A stretch of 64,000 nucleotides of DNA from Acanthococcus lagerstroemiae (lineage: Eukaryota > Arthropoda > Insecta > Hemiptera > Eriococcidae), in the NCBI GenBank assembly GCA_031841125.1, contig CM063111.1:55427535-55491534 (forward strand), in the 5' to 3' direction. The position numbers and the translations under genes are program-made. This document shows positions 20,970 to 32,701 of this stretch, piece after piece. Positions within the stretch are counted from its first letter, which is position 1. Every line of letters starts with the position of its first letter. The notes below the pieces were generated by a model, which ran no database searches, was not told the origin of the DNA, and saw only the letters and a program-made list of their open reading frames with translations.

Positions 20970-23740
20970 AGTTGAAGTTGTGTTTTGAAAGGATCTTGAT
21001 CAGTCCTGAAGAAGTATTTAGAGCCTTAAAAAATGTTATAAATGTCTCTTGAAAAGTCGTACAGAGTAGGAAATACAACTGGAAGAATTTGAAAAAGTCT
21101 CCGCCAGACGTGGAATAATCCCACCCGAGTTCGGAGAATTATTGAAGAATTCCGGAACTCGGAATGTCTGCAAGAGCTTTGGAAGCGTCTAAAGCAATGT
21201 CAGTAAACTTTAAAAACGCCTTGGGGAGTTCGGTAAAAGTTTGGAAATACTTGGAAAGATGTTGAAGAATCTTGAACCCGCTTGGATCAGTCTTGAATGA
21301 AATCTGAAAGAGTCCTAAACAGATTTGAAACAGTCTTCGAAGAGTTTTAATGAGTTTTAGAGACGTCTTGAAGAATAAGCATAAATACAAATAGCCAAAT
21401 TGGGGCCTATGGGGAGGCTGATTGGTTTAAAAATAGCGTTCAAAGTTCTTTCGCTTGTATAATCTCTTAGATGTTTTGGAGGACGGGGAATTTTAGTGAA
21501 TTAATGAGTGGAGGCAGTCCCATTCCCTCTTTTTGGATGTATTACAGCGAGCAAGGCTAGGAAAGTTATGAAATGCCGCACTCGGATCTGGGATAGTTTT
21601 ATGTGTACCCTTTAAACAGTTATTATAACCCTCTCTCTTATTGGTTATTCAAACGAATATATTTGATATGCTTGGATAGTTCTCAAGTGGCAATATCCAG
21701 CTCTAGAGGAAATTCGGGTTATTGTTCATAAATGCAATATTATTCTCATCGGGGTGGAACGAAAAGGAAGATGTTTTGAATGTTGATCATAAACCTTGAT
21801 GGAAAATTGGAGTAATGTTTACCAAGTTCAATTGAAGCAGTAAGGTTTCGTCGAAAGAGTTGAACGTTATGGAAGCTTTCAACGGTGTTGAAGACTCCAG
21901 GCTTAGTAAAAATGGCCAACAGACCTCCAGACTGATGAAAATCTTCAAGACTTCTTTGGGACTTTTGCAAACATATTTCAGACATTCTATGATTCTTCCA
22001 AGCATATGTCAAACTTTTTAAGCCTCAACGAGTTATGTTTGAGACACTAACACTCATTCAGACTTTCTTAGCACTTTCTAACTCTTTTCGATCCGGACCT
22101 ACGTACCCGCTGAAGACTCATACACATTTCATCAGTCAGATATGGGCTAGCTTACCTAGTTACGCAATAAGGTCAGCCTTGTTGGATGTGGCACCACCGA
22201 TTAGGGACTCTTGTGTCATGAATGACTCTTTAACGGAACAAACTATACTAAGTCTAATAGGACGTTTTGTGCTTTTCCAGATTCAATTAAGACTCCTTGA
22301 AACTCTTCGGTCCTTAATTCAGGTTCATTAAAACTTTGCAGACGCAGTTTCGAGTTTACGTTGAGATTTAAATATTTGGATACTCGAAGAAACGTTTCCG
22401 AGCTAGCCTACGATACTTGAAGGCTTCTTCAAGACTTCCCGACATGTTTTCGACGCTTTCAGACTCTTCCAGATGTTTCCAAATTCTGCGCTATTTCAAT
22501 ACTTCTCCAGAATCGTGTAGGACTGTTTCATGTTTGGCTGAGACCTGTAGCGTAGCCACTAGCCTGCCAGGATTTTCCCAACTGGGGGCAAAGTAATATT
22601 TCCAAGGGAGAAAAAGTCGAAAATTGAGGTATTTTTTTAAAAATCGCCGATATTAAAGGACTATTTTATGAAAACGAAGGTAAAAATTACTGCTCGAGTA
22701 AAAAATTTTCGAAAAAACATAGGCGAAAAATTGCTCATTTTTGCACATTGTACATTCAGTTTCAGGTGCCTTGGGGGAGAGGGCATTTGCTCCCGTCGCC
22801 CCTCCCCCTCGCGCCGGCTACGCCACTGACTGAGACGTTCGGAGATTCTTCCACATCTTCCCCATTTCTTCAAGATTCTGTATGACTTCAAAACTTTTGG
22901 AATTCTTTCCGGCTTTTCAAAACTTCGCTAAGACGCATCAACATTCTTTTATAACTCTTTTAGATCTTTTTTCGGTCCCTCTTGTCTTGGTTCTGTTCAA
23001 GACTTCCTGAGAAGACTTACTTGGGTGAATTTGAGATACTTCGTGACTACATTCAAAACAAAGGTGATGCAAAAGTTGATTCTGTGGCCGACAGTGTAAA
23101 TCCGTCACAATCTTCAGGACTCATTCAGGTAGAAAGAGTAATAAATTCGAAAACCCCAACTCTGGTTTTGAGGGTCTTGAAGGATTCTCTACACATATTT
23201 GAGACTTCTTCGGAACTCTTCCCGATACATTGAAGACACGCTAAGGCTCGTCAAGGCTGCCTTAGGACTTGTTAATGCTTTTTAAAAAAAATTTTCGTAT
23301 ATGTTTAAGACGTTTTAGAACTTTTGAAACATATCTAAAAAGGGCTTAAAAATTTTTTAACAAGTTTTAGAAGGTCTTGTAAGAGTCACTACATGTTTTA
23401 AAGGAGTCTCAGAAGTGCGTCTCTAGGTGTTTCAGTAAATCTGGAAGAATCTCAGAAGTTTCTCTGTATCAACCTTGGAAGAGTCTCAGCTTGTCTGGAA
23501 CCACATGGGAGAGTCTTGAAGTATATCCTAAATAACCTGGAAAATTCGGAACACATCTTGGATCGATTTCAAAGAATTTTTGAATAAGTTTGAAGGAGTC
23601 GTAAACAGTCTTGAATCTTGAAATAGTCCAATGAACTTTTGAAGTGCGTGGAACCATTTTAATTAGGCCTAAACGGTTTTTACATGTTCAAAAAGACGTT
23701 GAAAAAGTCTTGAAGAGTTCTGAGTTGACATAAAAGAACT
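20970..23740. repeat. Degenerate short-period repeat field with orientation switches
   Basis: Bases 20970-21390 and 23290-23740 are built of loosely repeated GTCTTGAAGA/TTTGGAA phrases every 30 or so bases. Bases 21830-22530 and 22830-23270 carry the reverse complement (TCTTCAAGACT-like). A less repetitive stretch lies at 21400-21820. The pattern looks like a decayed satellite or foldback array, and similar text recurs at 47.5-48.05 kb. A hAT MITE interrupts it at 22545-22828. Confidence 0.6.
22545..22828. mobile_element. hAT-type MITE
   Basis: A 284-bp element whose right end, reversed, reads CAGTGGCGTAGCC; the left end CTGTAGCGTAGCC matches it at 11 of 13 positions. The flanking 8-mers are GCTGAGAC (22537-22544) and ACTGAGAC (22829-22836), a TSD with one change. 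The interior is AT-rich with no open frame. Confidence 0.85.
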
Positions 23741-24079
23741 TACAGGATTTATTTTCACTCAAGCCTGCAAAAATCTTACACTGTATTTCAATTTTTTCAA
23801 ACTTTTAGATTTCAGCTTTCGAGACGAAAACCTATGAATTAAAAATTATTCATTACCTATCGCGTTATTTTTATATCAAAATGAAACTTGCTAAGTGAAT
23901 CATCAAAATTTGAACCTAATATACTTAGCCACTTACCATAAAACAACTGAACTCGAATCTCACGAATGGTAACACCTCCTCCATTGAGTGCTTTGTATTT
24001 CTGGATACTCTTATACATATTTACTCTGGCGGTTCTAAAAATGACTGAGGATGATCTTCTTCAGTCGCCGTATTCGATG

Positions 24080-24425
24080 CCAGACGTTGTCAGTCGCGGT
24101 TCCTGACGCACGACTCTCCTGGGCAGCTTAGTGAGGGTAGTTTGCCGTTGCTGTCTCCACGGTTTTGTTGAGTTCGAGTTTTCCTTCTCAGTGCCGAAGA
24201 GTGTGCAGCCCCAGTTTCCTCACTAGCTACACATTCCATGACACGAGTAAGCTGTCCACAATATGTACACGCACAGTACCAATCTTTCTGATCTGGTAGT
24301 AACACACCCTGCGATTGTAATGCATTGTTCGTGTGAACTGGCGGGGGTTATAGAACGCGATATATTTCCACTTCGAGTGATACTGTTGTTACTGTGTTCG
24401 CTAGGATGTTAATGGGGATGTAGCC
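24080..24425 (-). repeat. Diverged repeat shared with 2401-2890
   Basis: On the minus strand this holds a 71-codon open frame with LLPDQKDWYCACTYCGQLTR and a TGAAHSSALRRKTRTQQNRG block. It is the better-preserved copy of the sequence at 2.4-2.9 kb. CACTYC resembles a metal-binding CxxC pair but no family was recognised. It sits 220 bp upstream of the host exon on the other strand. Confidence 0.6.
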
Positions 24426-24646
24426 ATCTGTACTACGAGTCGAAACATTCTGGAGTAGATAACTGAGACCATAATAAACAATTAGTGAGTGTTAACCCCT
24501 GATTACTAATATTTCCACCGTATTTTCCGATAGATTTGATCCCGGACTCCCCCCTCCCCTCCAACCTCCGTGAATACCGCAGTATTCGATGTAAAATGAA
24601 ACGATTGATCGAGCTAATGTCAGTTCGTATGCTCTTTCTGTTGCAG

Positions 24647-24950
24647 GCGGTTTCAGAAGTGCCGTGCGTTCGGATTCCGCTGCAGACGACCTACGTCAGC
24701 GAAAATAGCTCGGAAACGGCGATATTTATGTACAGTTCGAATACGGACAACCAGGGTAGCGTCGAGCTGCATCTTTCGGATGTGGCTACCGCCGACGATG
24801 TTGTGGCCGAGAAAGCGTTTACATCGGTGTTCGCGAAACTGGAGCAGGATCAGGGCTCGTACACCATTAGTTACCAAGACGACTCGAGCACGGTGTTACA
24901 ACAGAACAACATCGACATTCTGCTTGGCGCGGCAGCTCTTCAATCAAATG
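24647..24950 (+). CDS. Internal coding exon of an unidentified host gene
   Basis: This is the only convincing host coding segment. A pyrimidine-rich tract and TTGCAG lie directly upstream (24641-24646), and ATG-GTAAGTGAG marks the 5' splice site at 24951. The 304-bp exon is open throughout: it begins in phase 0 with AVSEVPCVRIPLQTTYVSEN and ends ALQSN plus one base, so the next exon starts in phase 1. Third-position GC is clearly higher than in neighbouring DNA. The peptide is acidic and rich in S, T, D and Q (for example SYQDDSSTVLQQNNIDILLG), with no transmembrane segment, zinc finger or enzyme motif visible. That composition suits a disordered or transcription-regulator region, but this is inference. 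The ATG at 24595 in the same frame lies before the splice acceptor and is not needed. Confidence 0.8.
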
Positions 24951-24954
24951 GTAA

Positions 24955-26735
24955 GTGAGATTGCCGATAGTCCGAGATGAAAATTCGTATATTTAAGGTC
25001 TTATAATTGCCAGGGTCTGCCGTTTTCGAGATCTGCAATCGACTCCACCACCCTTGTGCTACGAAGTCGGCTTGCTCTTTGCTGCCTCGATAGCTTCAGT
25101 GTTGGTAAGCTTTACCTACAAGCTGGCCAGCTTTCGCCATGTATACCCAACAACTTGTTTCACTGCAGATGAAGTTTTTGTAATATGAAAAAACATGATC
25201 ATCGTAGGTGTAGAACAATAAACATTCTTTGAAGTTCTCAGATGAAAATGCGAAAACAAGAAGAGGCGTTGGTAAGCCTCGGTGTCTGTAAAGGCTGGTC
25301 GATCTACGGGCGTTTGTTACGTTTGATACGACATCTGCTGACTTTACAAAGAACACGAGGTTTGAAATCTATTGATGGCCTAAATCTCCTTGTCCCACTT
25401 ATAGTCCACTTATACAAAACGTTGTTTCCGCTCCGCCAAATGTTCCTTTTCGCTTTTTACCCGAACTGAAGACATGACCCTAGAGACGTCTAAATTAAAG
25501 CTACCAGGAAAACCTCCCAACTGAGACTTCATTCGAGCGTACTTTTTTTTTTTTTCGTTGTTGAAAAACAAATTGAGTCGGAAGTTAGCGAGATACTTAC
25601 CCTACGAGGCTGAAAAATAAATTCGACGGAGCATTCGTGAGAGAACCTAATCATGAAAGCGAAGGCGAAGCATAAAAAAAAAAAGAAGTATACCAGAAAA
25701 CTAGTCTATTTCTAATTGCCAAAATCGGTATACATGACAGGTTTAATAAATGTCATCGTCGATGGCTATTGAAATAATTACACGGGAAAAACACCCTTCT
25801 TTCGCCGAGAATTGAGGCTGCTACGTACCCCGTCGCATCGTCGGCATTTCGCCATCGCCCGTTCCAAAACCGTAATTTTCATAAACTATTTTCTCTTAAG
25901 ATTGATGCTCTTTTTTTTTCCTGCGTAAGCAACGAACATTATTCAAACCAGAATGTCCTCGTTGGACTTTATTGTGAATTCTTTTTTATTTCGCTCGCAA
26001 TTTTTCGAGAAAGGTTTTTCATTATTACGAATTTTCATGTGTCCTGGTGGGCTGCATTTATGAGTGAATGATTGATTAGAAATACAACGTGAGAAAAGAT
26101 TTCATTATTACGCGCCTTTTTAAGTTACCCTTTTGACTTCGAATAGTACGTGAGGAACAGGATCGGCGTAGAAAACATGTTTTTGGGATGGTAGTGGCGG
26201 GAGGTCGTTGATGTTGACTCGAAAAATTATGCAAATTTCAGTTGACAAGCAGATTCCCAGCTTTCCCGACATTTGCGTGCATAGCGACTGAAATGTTGCA
26301 AAATTTCCATGGCAAGAACAATAATAAAATCAGTGGCTCCCCAAGTTTTCAAAGTGTTGGAATTTACCGACTTTTGGGCGTAATTTCACGAATGGATGAA
26401 GTCACACTCCCTGCATTCCCTCGTTTGCCAGCACTGATGAGGATGGTTCTTCATTATTAGGAATCGCCATGTACAAATTTCAATGAGAGATCGAGAGAAG
26501 GAAACAGGTTTTTCATCATTACATATTACTGTAAGATAGCTTTCATTGTACGAGGTTTGACAATTTAGTAACTCGACTAATTTTCATTGACGCGCGTATG
26601 GTAACCCTGCAAGTCTGAAACTTCACCGGTTGATAACATCTAACTTTCCTCTATCAATCGATGTATTTGTAACTCCAGTATGATCGTCAGTTCTCTAGCT
26701 GTGTCAACTTGTTCAAGTTGGTGAATGTGGTGCGT
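24955..26735. other. Probable intron; unassigned
   Basis: Follows the exon's GTAAGT donor. It contains T-rich and AT-rich unique DNA and no second exon I could support. The frames at 25242-25469 and 26242-26460 lack splice context. Confidence 0.4.
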
Positions 26736-26739
26736 GTCA

Positions 26740-27400
26740 CGAAAATGGAGTGACGTACAGTCGAGGCGCGGTACGAGATCCAATTTTGCGCGAAACTCCA
26801 CGAATCTGGAGAGGAAACGTTCAGTAAAGTGATGAAGGTTTTCGGTGGTGAAGCCATAAATCGCCAGTGGCTCTTCCCAGACTCGGCCAGGCCAAAAAAG
26901 GCACGAGTGAACGAATTCAATGTCAAAACGATGATGGTTTGCTACTTTGATGGCAAGAGGGGTGGTTCATAAAGAGGTACGTAGCAAGGGGTTGGTTCAT
27001 GAGGAGTTTTTGACTCTTAGGAAGTGAACAATTGTACGTCGAAGTGCTAGAACGGTTGCGAAGAAGAGTCGTTTGAGTCCTCCTGGAGATCGCAAACACA
27101 TGGATTCTTCTCCATAACGATGCGCCATGTCATCGTGCCTTTAACTTTAACGTAACGCAATTTTGACATCAAAAAACATTTCAGTGTTGCTCGACCTCCA
27201 TATTCACCGGATATGTCTCCATGTGACTATTTTTTTGTTCCCTCGGGTCAAACAGATCTTTAAAGGAACACATTTCGAATCAGTAACTGACACCAAAGAT
27301 CCGTGACGAGGGTACTCCTGAAGCTGCTAGTTTAAGCGTTCCAGGATATTTATGAGAACTGGAAAAGGCGGTGAAATCAGTGTATAGTTCTTTGACGGGA
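26740..27400 (+). pseudogene. Mariner transposase relic
   Basis: Pieces of a mariner DD34D transposase occur in order across all three frames: FCAKLHESGEETF and FGGEAINRQWLF (N-terminal helix-turn-helix), NVKTMMVCYFDGKRGG (first catalytic D), VLERLRRRVV, and LLHNDAPCH where families have HHDNAPxH. Then come PPYSPDMSPCDYF (third catalytic D region), QTDL-RNTFRIS and IYENWKRR. Multiple stops, frameshifts and an internal deletion after the N-terminal block show it is dead. The second motif has its N and D order swapped. Terminal inverted repeats were not identified. Confidence 0.8.
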
Positions 27401-27489
27401 ATTATATGTACGTATCTTAATTATTAGGTTACATATTTTTTTAAAATCTGGTTATACTTTATTGTCAGACCTCGTCCTATCAGGAACGG

Positions 27490-28000
27490 GCGTGAGAAAA
27501 GTTTTCTTTTTCAATAAGTCAAAACGTGATTTTGTATTATTCCTCTTTAGAATGAATGACGGACTTCAAACTGAGTTTGAGAAAAACGTTTATTATTATG
27601 AAAGTATACGGTTTTAGATTACCTTTCAGCCTTTAGTGTGAATGAGGTATAGTTAAGGTTACGGTTTTTCATTGTTTCGAATCAGCACAAGAAAAAAATG
27701 ACAAATCTTAGTCCAGGTGTCAACTTGGTCGTTTTTCTCAAGTTCAATAAAATCCAGTACAAGCACTCCCTTTTTTTCCTCGCGGAAACGCGTTCTCTGG
27801 ACTCTAAACTATCGTTTCATACCATTTTGACTGAGAAAACGTGATTTCAAATTTTTTATGTGATTTTAAAAAGTGATAGTGGAAAAAGTGCCAAAATTTT
27901 TGCTATCTGAAAAATTGATGTTTTGAAAAAATTTTAATTTAATTTGTAAGAATATTACAAATTTTCTGATATATGTTAATGATTATATCTTATATGAAGG
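27490..28000. other. AT-rich unassigned DNA
   Basis: No recognisable feature. Composition falls to very AT-rich toward the hAT element. Confidence 0.4.
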
Positions 28001-28008
28001 GTCTAAAG

Positions 28009-29152
28009 CAGTGGCGTGCATTCCAGGTAAGCGAGATAAGCGCCGCTTACCCTGAAAAATCCCGAGAGAATAAGTTTTCATATAACACATGTATCAACTT
28101 GTAACTATTAAAAGATATGAAGCATTGGGCAAAGAAAGAAGCGATCGTACTGCCGCTTATCACATTTATAAATTCACATTAAACAAATGGCGCCGTATGT
28201 CGGGGGTTGAGGAGACAGTTGAAACAGAAGCATTCACTGTTCGGTAATCAGCTCGTACATATTCGTATTTATTCGTATCAGGGCAGCGATCCGGAAATCG
28301 CTTATTTTTGATATTACACGTAAGCTTATTCACGACTTACGCTCCGCCTCTGTGTTGATGACCAACACAAAAACACACTAGCATGGTTAACGCGACGAAA
28401 ACTGCGTTTTGTAAGCAATTGACAGTAAAACATGATCAATGCTCTATGTATGTACGAATCAACGCGTTCGTGTTTGAATGTTCTAATCCCCCCCCCCCCA
28501 CAAAATGCGTATTTGGGATCTTATTGAAAAAACCTCTTCACGAGTTACTTTTAATGAACAATTAGAATTTATTAATGGTGGTAAGCCGATACCTTAATTA
28601 CCGTGTTTGAAAACTAAGCAAAAGAAAGGTAGCTTGATTTTTACTCGATAGTTCCACGTATCGTAATATGAAAACATTTTGTGATTAACCGGTTGTGAAG
28701 ATGGTGGAAAACTGTTTTGTTGGCCATGTCTATTCAGGAACGTGCCGATAGGAGGAGGGGGAAATTCTCCCTCCCTCCTCCCGTAAGAATTTTTTACTCA
28801 GTAGTTGGGGAAATTTACAATTTAAATCAGGCGGAGTTGGGAAAATCCAACAAATCAGAAGGTTTTTTTTTGCTTTGATACTTGGTAATTTTGAGTTGAG
28901 TCAGTTAGGAATTTCACAATTTTTGCTCCCCCCCCCCTCTCAGGGAAAACTCTTCGGTGGTACGTCCCTGTGTCTATTATTCGTCACAGATAAGAACAAA
29001 TGCATATGGAATGACCCTACTCTAGGATACGACAATTTGAATAGTTTCATCAACGCCGTTTTATAGTAGCATGTTTCATACTTTCATTCTGATTTTTGCT
29101 TCACCTCTACGCTGATCGCTTATCTCCTAAGAAAACTCACTGCATGCCACTA
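28009..29152. mobile_element. Non-autonomous hAT-like element, 1.14 kb
   Basis: The left end CAGTGGCGTGCA and the reversed right end TAGTGGCATGCA match at 10 of 12, with GAGATAAGCG repeated a little further in on both sides. The flanking 8-mers are GTCTAAAG (28001-28008) and GTCTAGAG (29153-29160), a TSD with one change that fits the nTCTAGAn preference reported for hAT elements. No transposase is visible. A second, younger MITE is nested at 28735-28970. Confidence 0.88.
28735..28970. mobile_element. Nested hAT MITE (CAGGGACGTACC family)
   Basis: The ends are CAGGAACGTGCC and, reversed, CAGGGACGTACC. The flanking TGTCTATT at 28727-28734 and 28971-28978 is a perfect 8-bp TSD. Related copies lie at 48994, 52380 and 59801. 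Homopolymer C/G and T runs give it a slippage-prone interior. Confidence 0.92.
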
Positions 29153-29159
29153 GTCTAGA

Positions 29160-29460
29160 GTACACATAGAATTTTGGTTTCAATGGGCGACTTGCAGGTG
29201 ATAAGAAGGGTGGTTGAAGGATTAGTCGCATGTAACTATGATTTACATCAAAGGGTTATTTTCAGTTTATATGACCATGCGTATAGGTACTAGTTAATGT
29301 TTTTTCATCAAGAAACCTACAATTTGTGATAAACAAAACCGACCAAAAATTAACACCGACCAACATTTGGCACACTAAAAAATTTTGATTTTCTGCAGAA
29401 TTCTGGTCATGATTTTGATACTGATCTGTTGCTAGATATCCAGTTTCGTCGACTGTAGTG
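29160..29460. other. Unassigned DNA
   Basis: AT-rich with no recognised feature. It contains ACCAACATTTGGCACA, with a rough inverse counterpart near 29765-29785 across the R1 fragment, possibly the two sides of an interrupted older repeat. Confidence 0.3.
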
Positions 29461-29593
29461 TGGAGGGACGTATGGCGATGCACGCATGCCAAAATAGCCC
29501 CTATGACACCGCACCCCGGTCCCGGAAACTACCCTTTCGAGTATCGCATCGGTGACCGGAGGGACGCTTTGAGGCCGGCTCGAGCCACCATAT
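29461..29593 (-). repeat. R1-like element 3' end, minus orientation
   Basis: Reversed, it matches 13530-13652 and shares the terminal GCATGCGTGCATCGCCATAC with the end of the R1-like element at 46050. It lacks coding sequence, so it is a short 5'-truncated insertion. Confidence 0.7.
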
Positions 29594-29599
29594 TTCTCC

Positions 29600-30170
29600 T
29601 TCCCGCATCTAACTGCTTCCGTTCTTCATCATCTCCGGAACCAGGGTGTAGTTTCGTCGACTATATAACTGGATTTCTATTTTATGTACTCAGAAACTTA
29701 CTTTACTAGGAGACATAATTAAAAAAAAAAAAAAAAGGAGGGATATTGTACCAATTGTTGACCAAACTCAACATGTGCCAAATGTTGATCGACCAACTGT
29801 TGGCTTTTCTAAAATCTGGTTCTTGAAGAAATCTGTTCTGTCTCCAGTAATTGCATTCGTATTTTATACATTTGTATACGAACTGAGAAGAACCGAAAAA
29901 AGTCTTATTGTCCAATTTTACCCGACCAGTAACTGGCACTGGGTGCCATACGTTAGTATTTAGGTGCCTCTGTAAAACAGTCTTGTAGGTTAGTAAGTCA
30001 CTCGGCATTAAACTTTGAGTGCGTCACCTGAAAGTATATAGAAGGATGAAGTTCAGTTTGGGTTTTATTTCTAAAAACCACTTGGGGTGTTGGTGGGGTT
30101 GGGTACACGAGCCGTTCTAGAAAAGTTGACCAAGAATTTGCACTTCTCCTGATAATACTCTTTTAAGGCA
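29600..30170. other. Unassigned DNA with a poly(A) run
   Basis: An A-run at about 29721-29736 could be a retrotransposon tail, but no matching body was recognised. Confidence 0.3.
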
Positions 30171-30174
30171 GACT

Positions 30175-30312
30175 GAATAGATGAATGGGTGGATGGGTGG
30201 GTGGGTGGGCGGATGGATGGATGGATGGATGGATGGATGGATGGACGGGCGGGCGGACGGACGGATGGACGGACGAACGAACGGATGAACGAACAAACGA
30301 ATGAATGAATAA
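30175..30312. repeat. (GGAT/GGGT)n tetranucleotide microsatellite
   Basis: An imperfect tetranucleotide array drifting from GGGT through GGAT to GGAC and GAAC/GAAT variants along its length. The gradient of variants suggests growth by slippage with edge decay. Confidence 0.95.
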
Positions 30313-30319
30313 TTAAATG

Positions 30320-31218
30320 ATTGCGTGACTACAGATTAAACAAGAGGTAAATAAGGTTCTGATCATTATGAACCTGCAGTTATTATCTATGAAAACTGTC
30401 CCTTCTCCCCTTCGAGTGAAAGACTGATTGGTTATTACAAATAGAGCATGAAAAGGTTATATTCACAATTGTGAAGCATCGTATTGTGTCTTTTCTAGTT
30501 GCTTGTTGAAACGACTGATCAATTTCACATTGAGTGCGTTTTTATGATACTTTCTTGAGGTAGTATGTAGTTGCTCGCAAACTGTGTATGAAGGGATTTC
30601 AAAGTGCATTTGTTGAGCAAATGATCAACTGAGAATTAAGTGTGAAAAATTTATTTTAATTTTATGAATTACATACTCATTATATTTCAGTGATTTTACA
30701 GAACGAATGAGCGACTAGTGAGTGCAGATGACGGATGAGAAGCGTTTTCTGTATTATGAATCGTTATGCGGAATTTTGATATGCTTTTGCGACGACCCTC
30801 TCCTCGCGAATGTACATTTTTGTATAAATCGTCCTGCCTGGCTACTTCTTGATGTAGCGCGATACTAGCGTCTGACAAACGTCTTTTGTTTCCTGCATAC
30901 CTGTTTACACTGTCTGTTCCATGTTGTTTTTATTATTATTCTCACGACTCACTCTCTTTTTCTCCCTCGGTCGGCCAGGTGGGGCATCAGTTCAATAACA
31001 GTTCAATTACTATTGAGTTACAGTTCATATTTTAGCACTCTCTGGTGGCCAGATCCGTTTTTATTATCGATGGATCAATATACGCGCTTTCTTTGCTAAA
31101 GAGACTAAAACAGCCCGAATGAGAACACACGCAATTTCTAATCCGGTTCGGTTCCGTGAAAAGAAAATCGACCGGTAACCACCGCGTGATCAGTTTTCAT
31201 TTCACGAAATTAGAGCAC
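30320..31218. other. Unassigned DNA
   Basis: Unique-looking DNA without recognised genes or repeat ends. Confidence 0.35.
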
Positions 31219-31222
31219 TTTT

Positions 31223-31433
31223 ACACATCCGAGTACTGACATTCGTCATTCTGAGTCGCTTGATTCCCGACGATTCGCAATTCACTAAGCGGAACGTATC
31301 GCGTATCGAATCGTGAATCGTCGGACACCAAGCGACTTAAAATGGCGGATGTCAGTACTCGGGTGTTTCCAGATGCCGTAATCCGGAACAAGCGGGATTA
31401 AAACGGCGGTATCCCTTTACTAGGGTGTTCTAA
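31223..31433. repeat. Imperfect palindrome with duplicated right arm
   Basis: Left arm 31223-31282 pairs with 31315-31376 through CCGAGTACTGACAT, GTCGCTTG and CGACGATTC. The right-arm text (ATTAAAACGGCGG...ACTAGGGTGTTCT) recurs at 31396-31433, giving a ~58-bp direct repeat inside one arm. Typical of a MITE with sub-repeated ends. No TSD was identified. Confidence 0.65.
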
Positions 31434-31439
31434 TGGTTG

Positions 31440-32700
31440 GTCTATCTTGACACGCTCTTGGTTCTTGATTTCGATGGCCTTCGCTACGGTCTAGACTAAA
31501 CAACTTCCAATTTCTATATCTCTGATCAAATACAGTTGTTTTTCAAATTCTATCTCTAATCAAACAAGATGAATATCTTTTGTGACGTTTCTCGATATAC
31601 CGCCGAAAAACAAGAGGACAGCTGGAAAACCAGAACAGTGAAGTTTCGAGAAAAGGGCGCACTTTCCACAGATTCGCTTCGGGCTGTATTTCACCGAGAT
31701 CTATCACCGAGCGGGCTTTTTCACTTAACGTCGGCGAGGTTCTCCAATGGGACAGTTACTGCGTCCAACTTTTGCTGGGTATCTCGATCTAGCGATAATC
31801 TTCTCCGCGGACGCTTACGCTTCGATCAGCATCCGGCGAATAGTTTAAAAGTGTTCGGTGAACTATAAAGAGACAGACACATATCATGTTCGTTGTAATC
31901 GCGAACCACGCCCCTGCGACTCCGCGAAAACCCGTAACCATTCTCGTTTATTTTTGGCGAAATGGCCGAAGGCTGGTCCGTATACTCTCTGAATAACGAC
32001 CAGCGTGGCGACGGCGACAGGGTTCGTGCTTTGTGTATCGTCGACGATCGCAGTTGTGGCGCTGGGTGCCACCGTTCCCGCGCAATTGTTGAAAAAAAAA
32101 AAGAGCGCGAGAGAGAAAGAGAGAAAACAAGAAAAGTTGACTGCGTGGTTCGGCTACCATTACCTCCATCACCACCGGCATTCAAAAGCTGTAATTTAAC
32201 GAACACTTTAGCCGCGATTAACTTGACAATGAAGCAGAAATTTCGAGGTTACGCCTTCCTTCCTTAGTACACGCTTTTCACGCTGCGAAAACTTTGACGT
32301 ATATTCGTCCTATTCAACGTGGAGAGAAGGCGGATAGGACGGATGCGCGCCGAGTAAGCGACGTCTATATACAGACAGTATACTCAACTATACACGCATA
32401 TACATACCTATATACCTCTTGTGCTAACGAAAAGCAACTCAGCAATTTATTCCGAGTCTCATGAATAATCATGGAAACGAGGGTAGGAAATTTGAAACTG
32501 TTTGCCAGCCAATGGTAACCAAACACGATGGTAATGAGAAGGTTGCAGGTCGTTGGTGGCAGTAGAATTGTAGATGTAGATGTTACAGAGCTTCTGAAAC
32601 CGTGCATCAAGGTCGAGTAGTATTATTGAGTACACTGATACGTGAATAGAGTAGACTGAGTGTCGATGTTGGAGTGTGAGTGAACTTAGTAAATTCTGTA
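31440..32700. other. Unassigned, CpG-rich middle
   Basis: Bases 31560-32260 are richer in CpG with overlapping open frames up to 126 codons on both strands. No domain, and the competing frames cancel each other as evidence. It could be a host regulatory island. Confidence 0.35.
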
Positions 32701-32701
32701 T

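Noticed and set aside
24536..24958. Full 140-codon open frame at the exon as a single-exon gene
   Set aside because: The splice acceptor at 24641-24646 and donor at 24951 explain the conserved part better. The frame before 24647 looks like intron.
31826..32267. Several 60-126-codon frames in a CpG-rich block
   Set aside because: Mutually overlapping frames on both strands with no family similarity.
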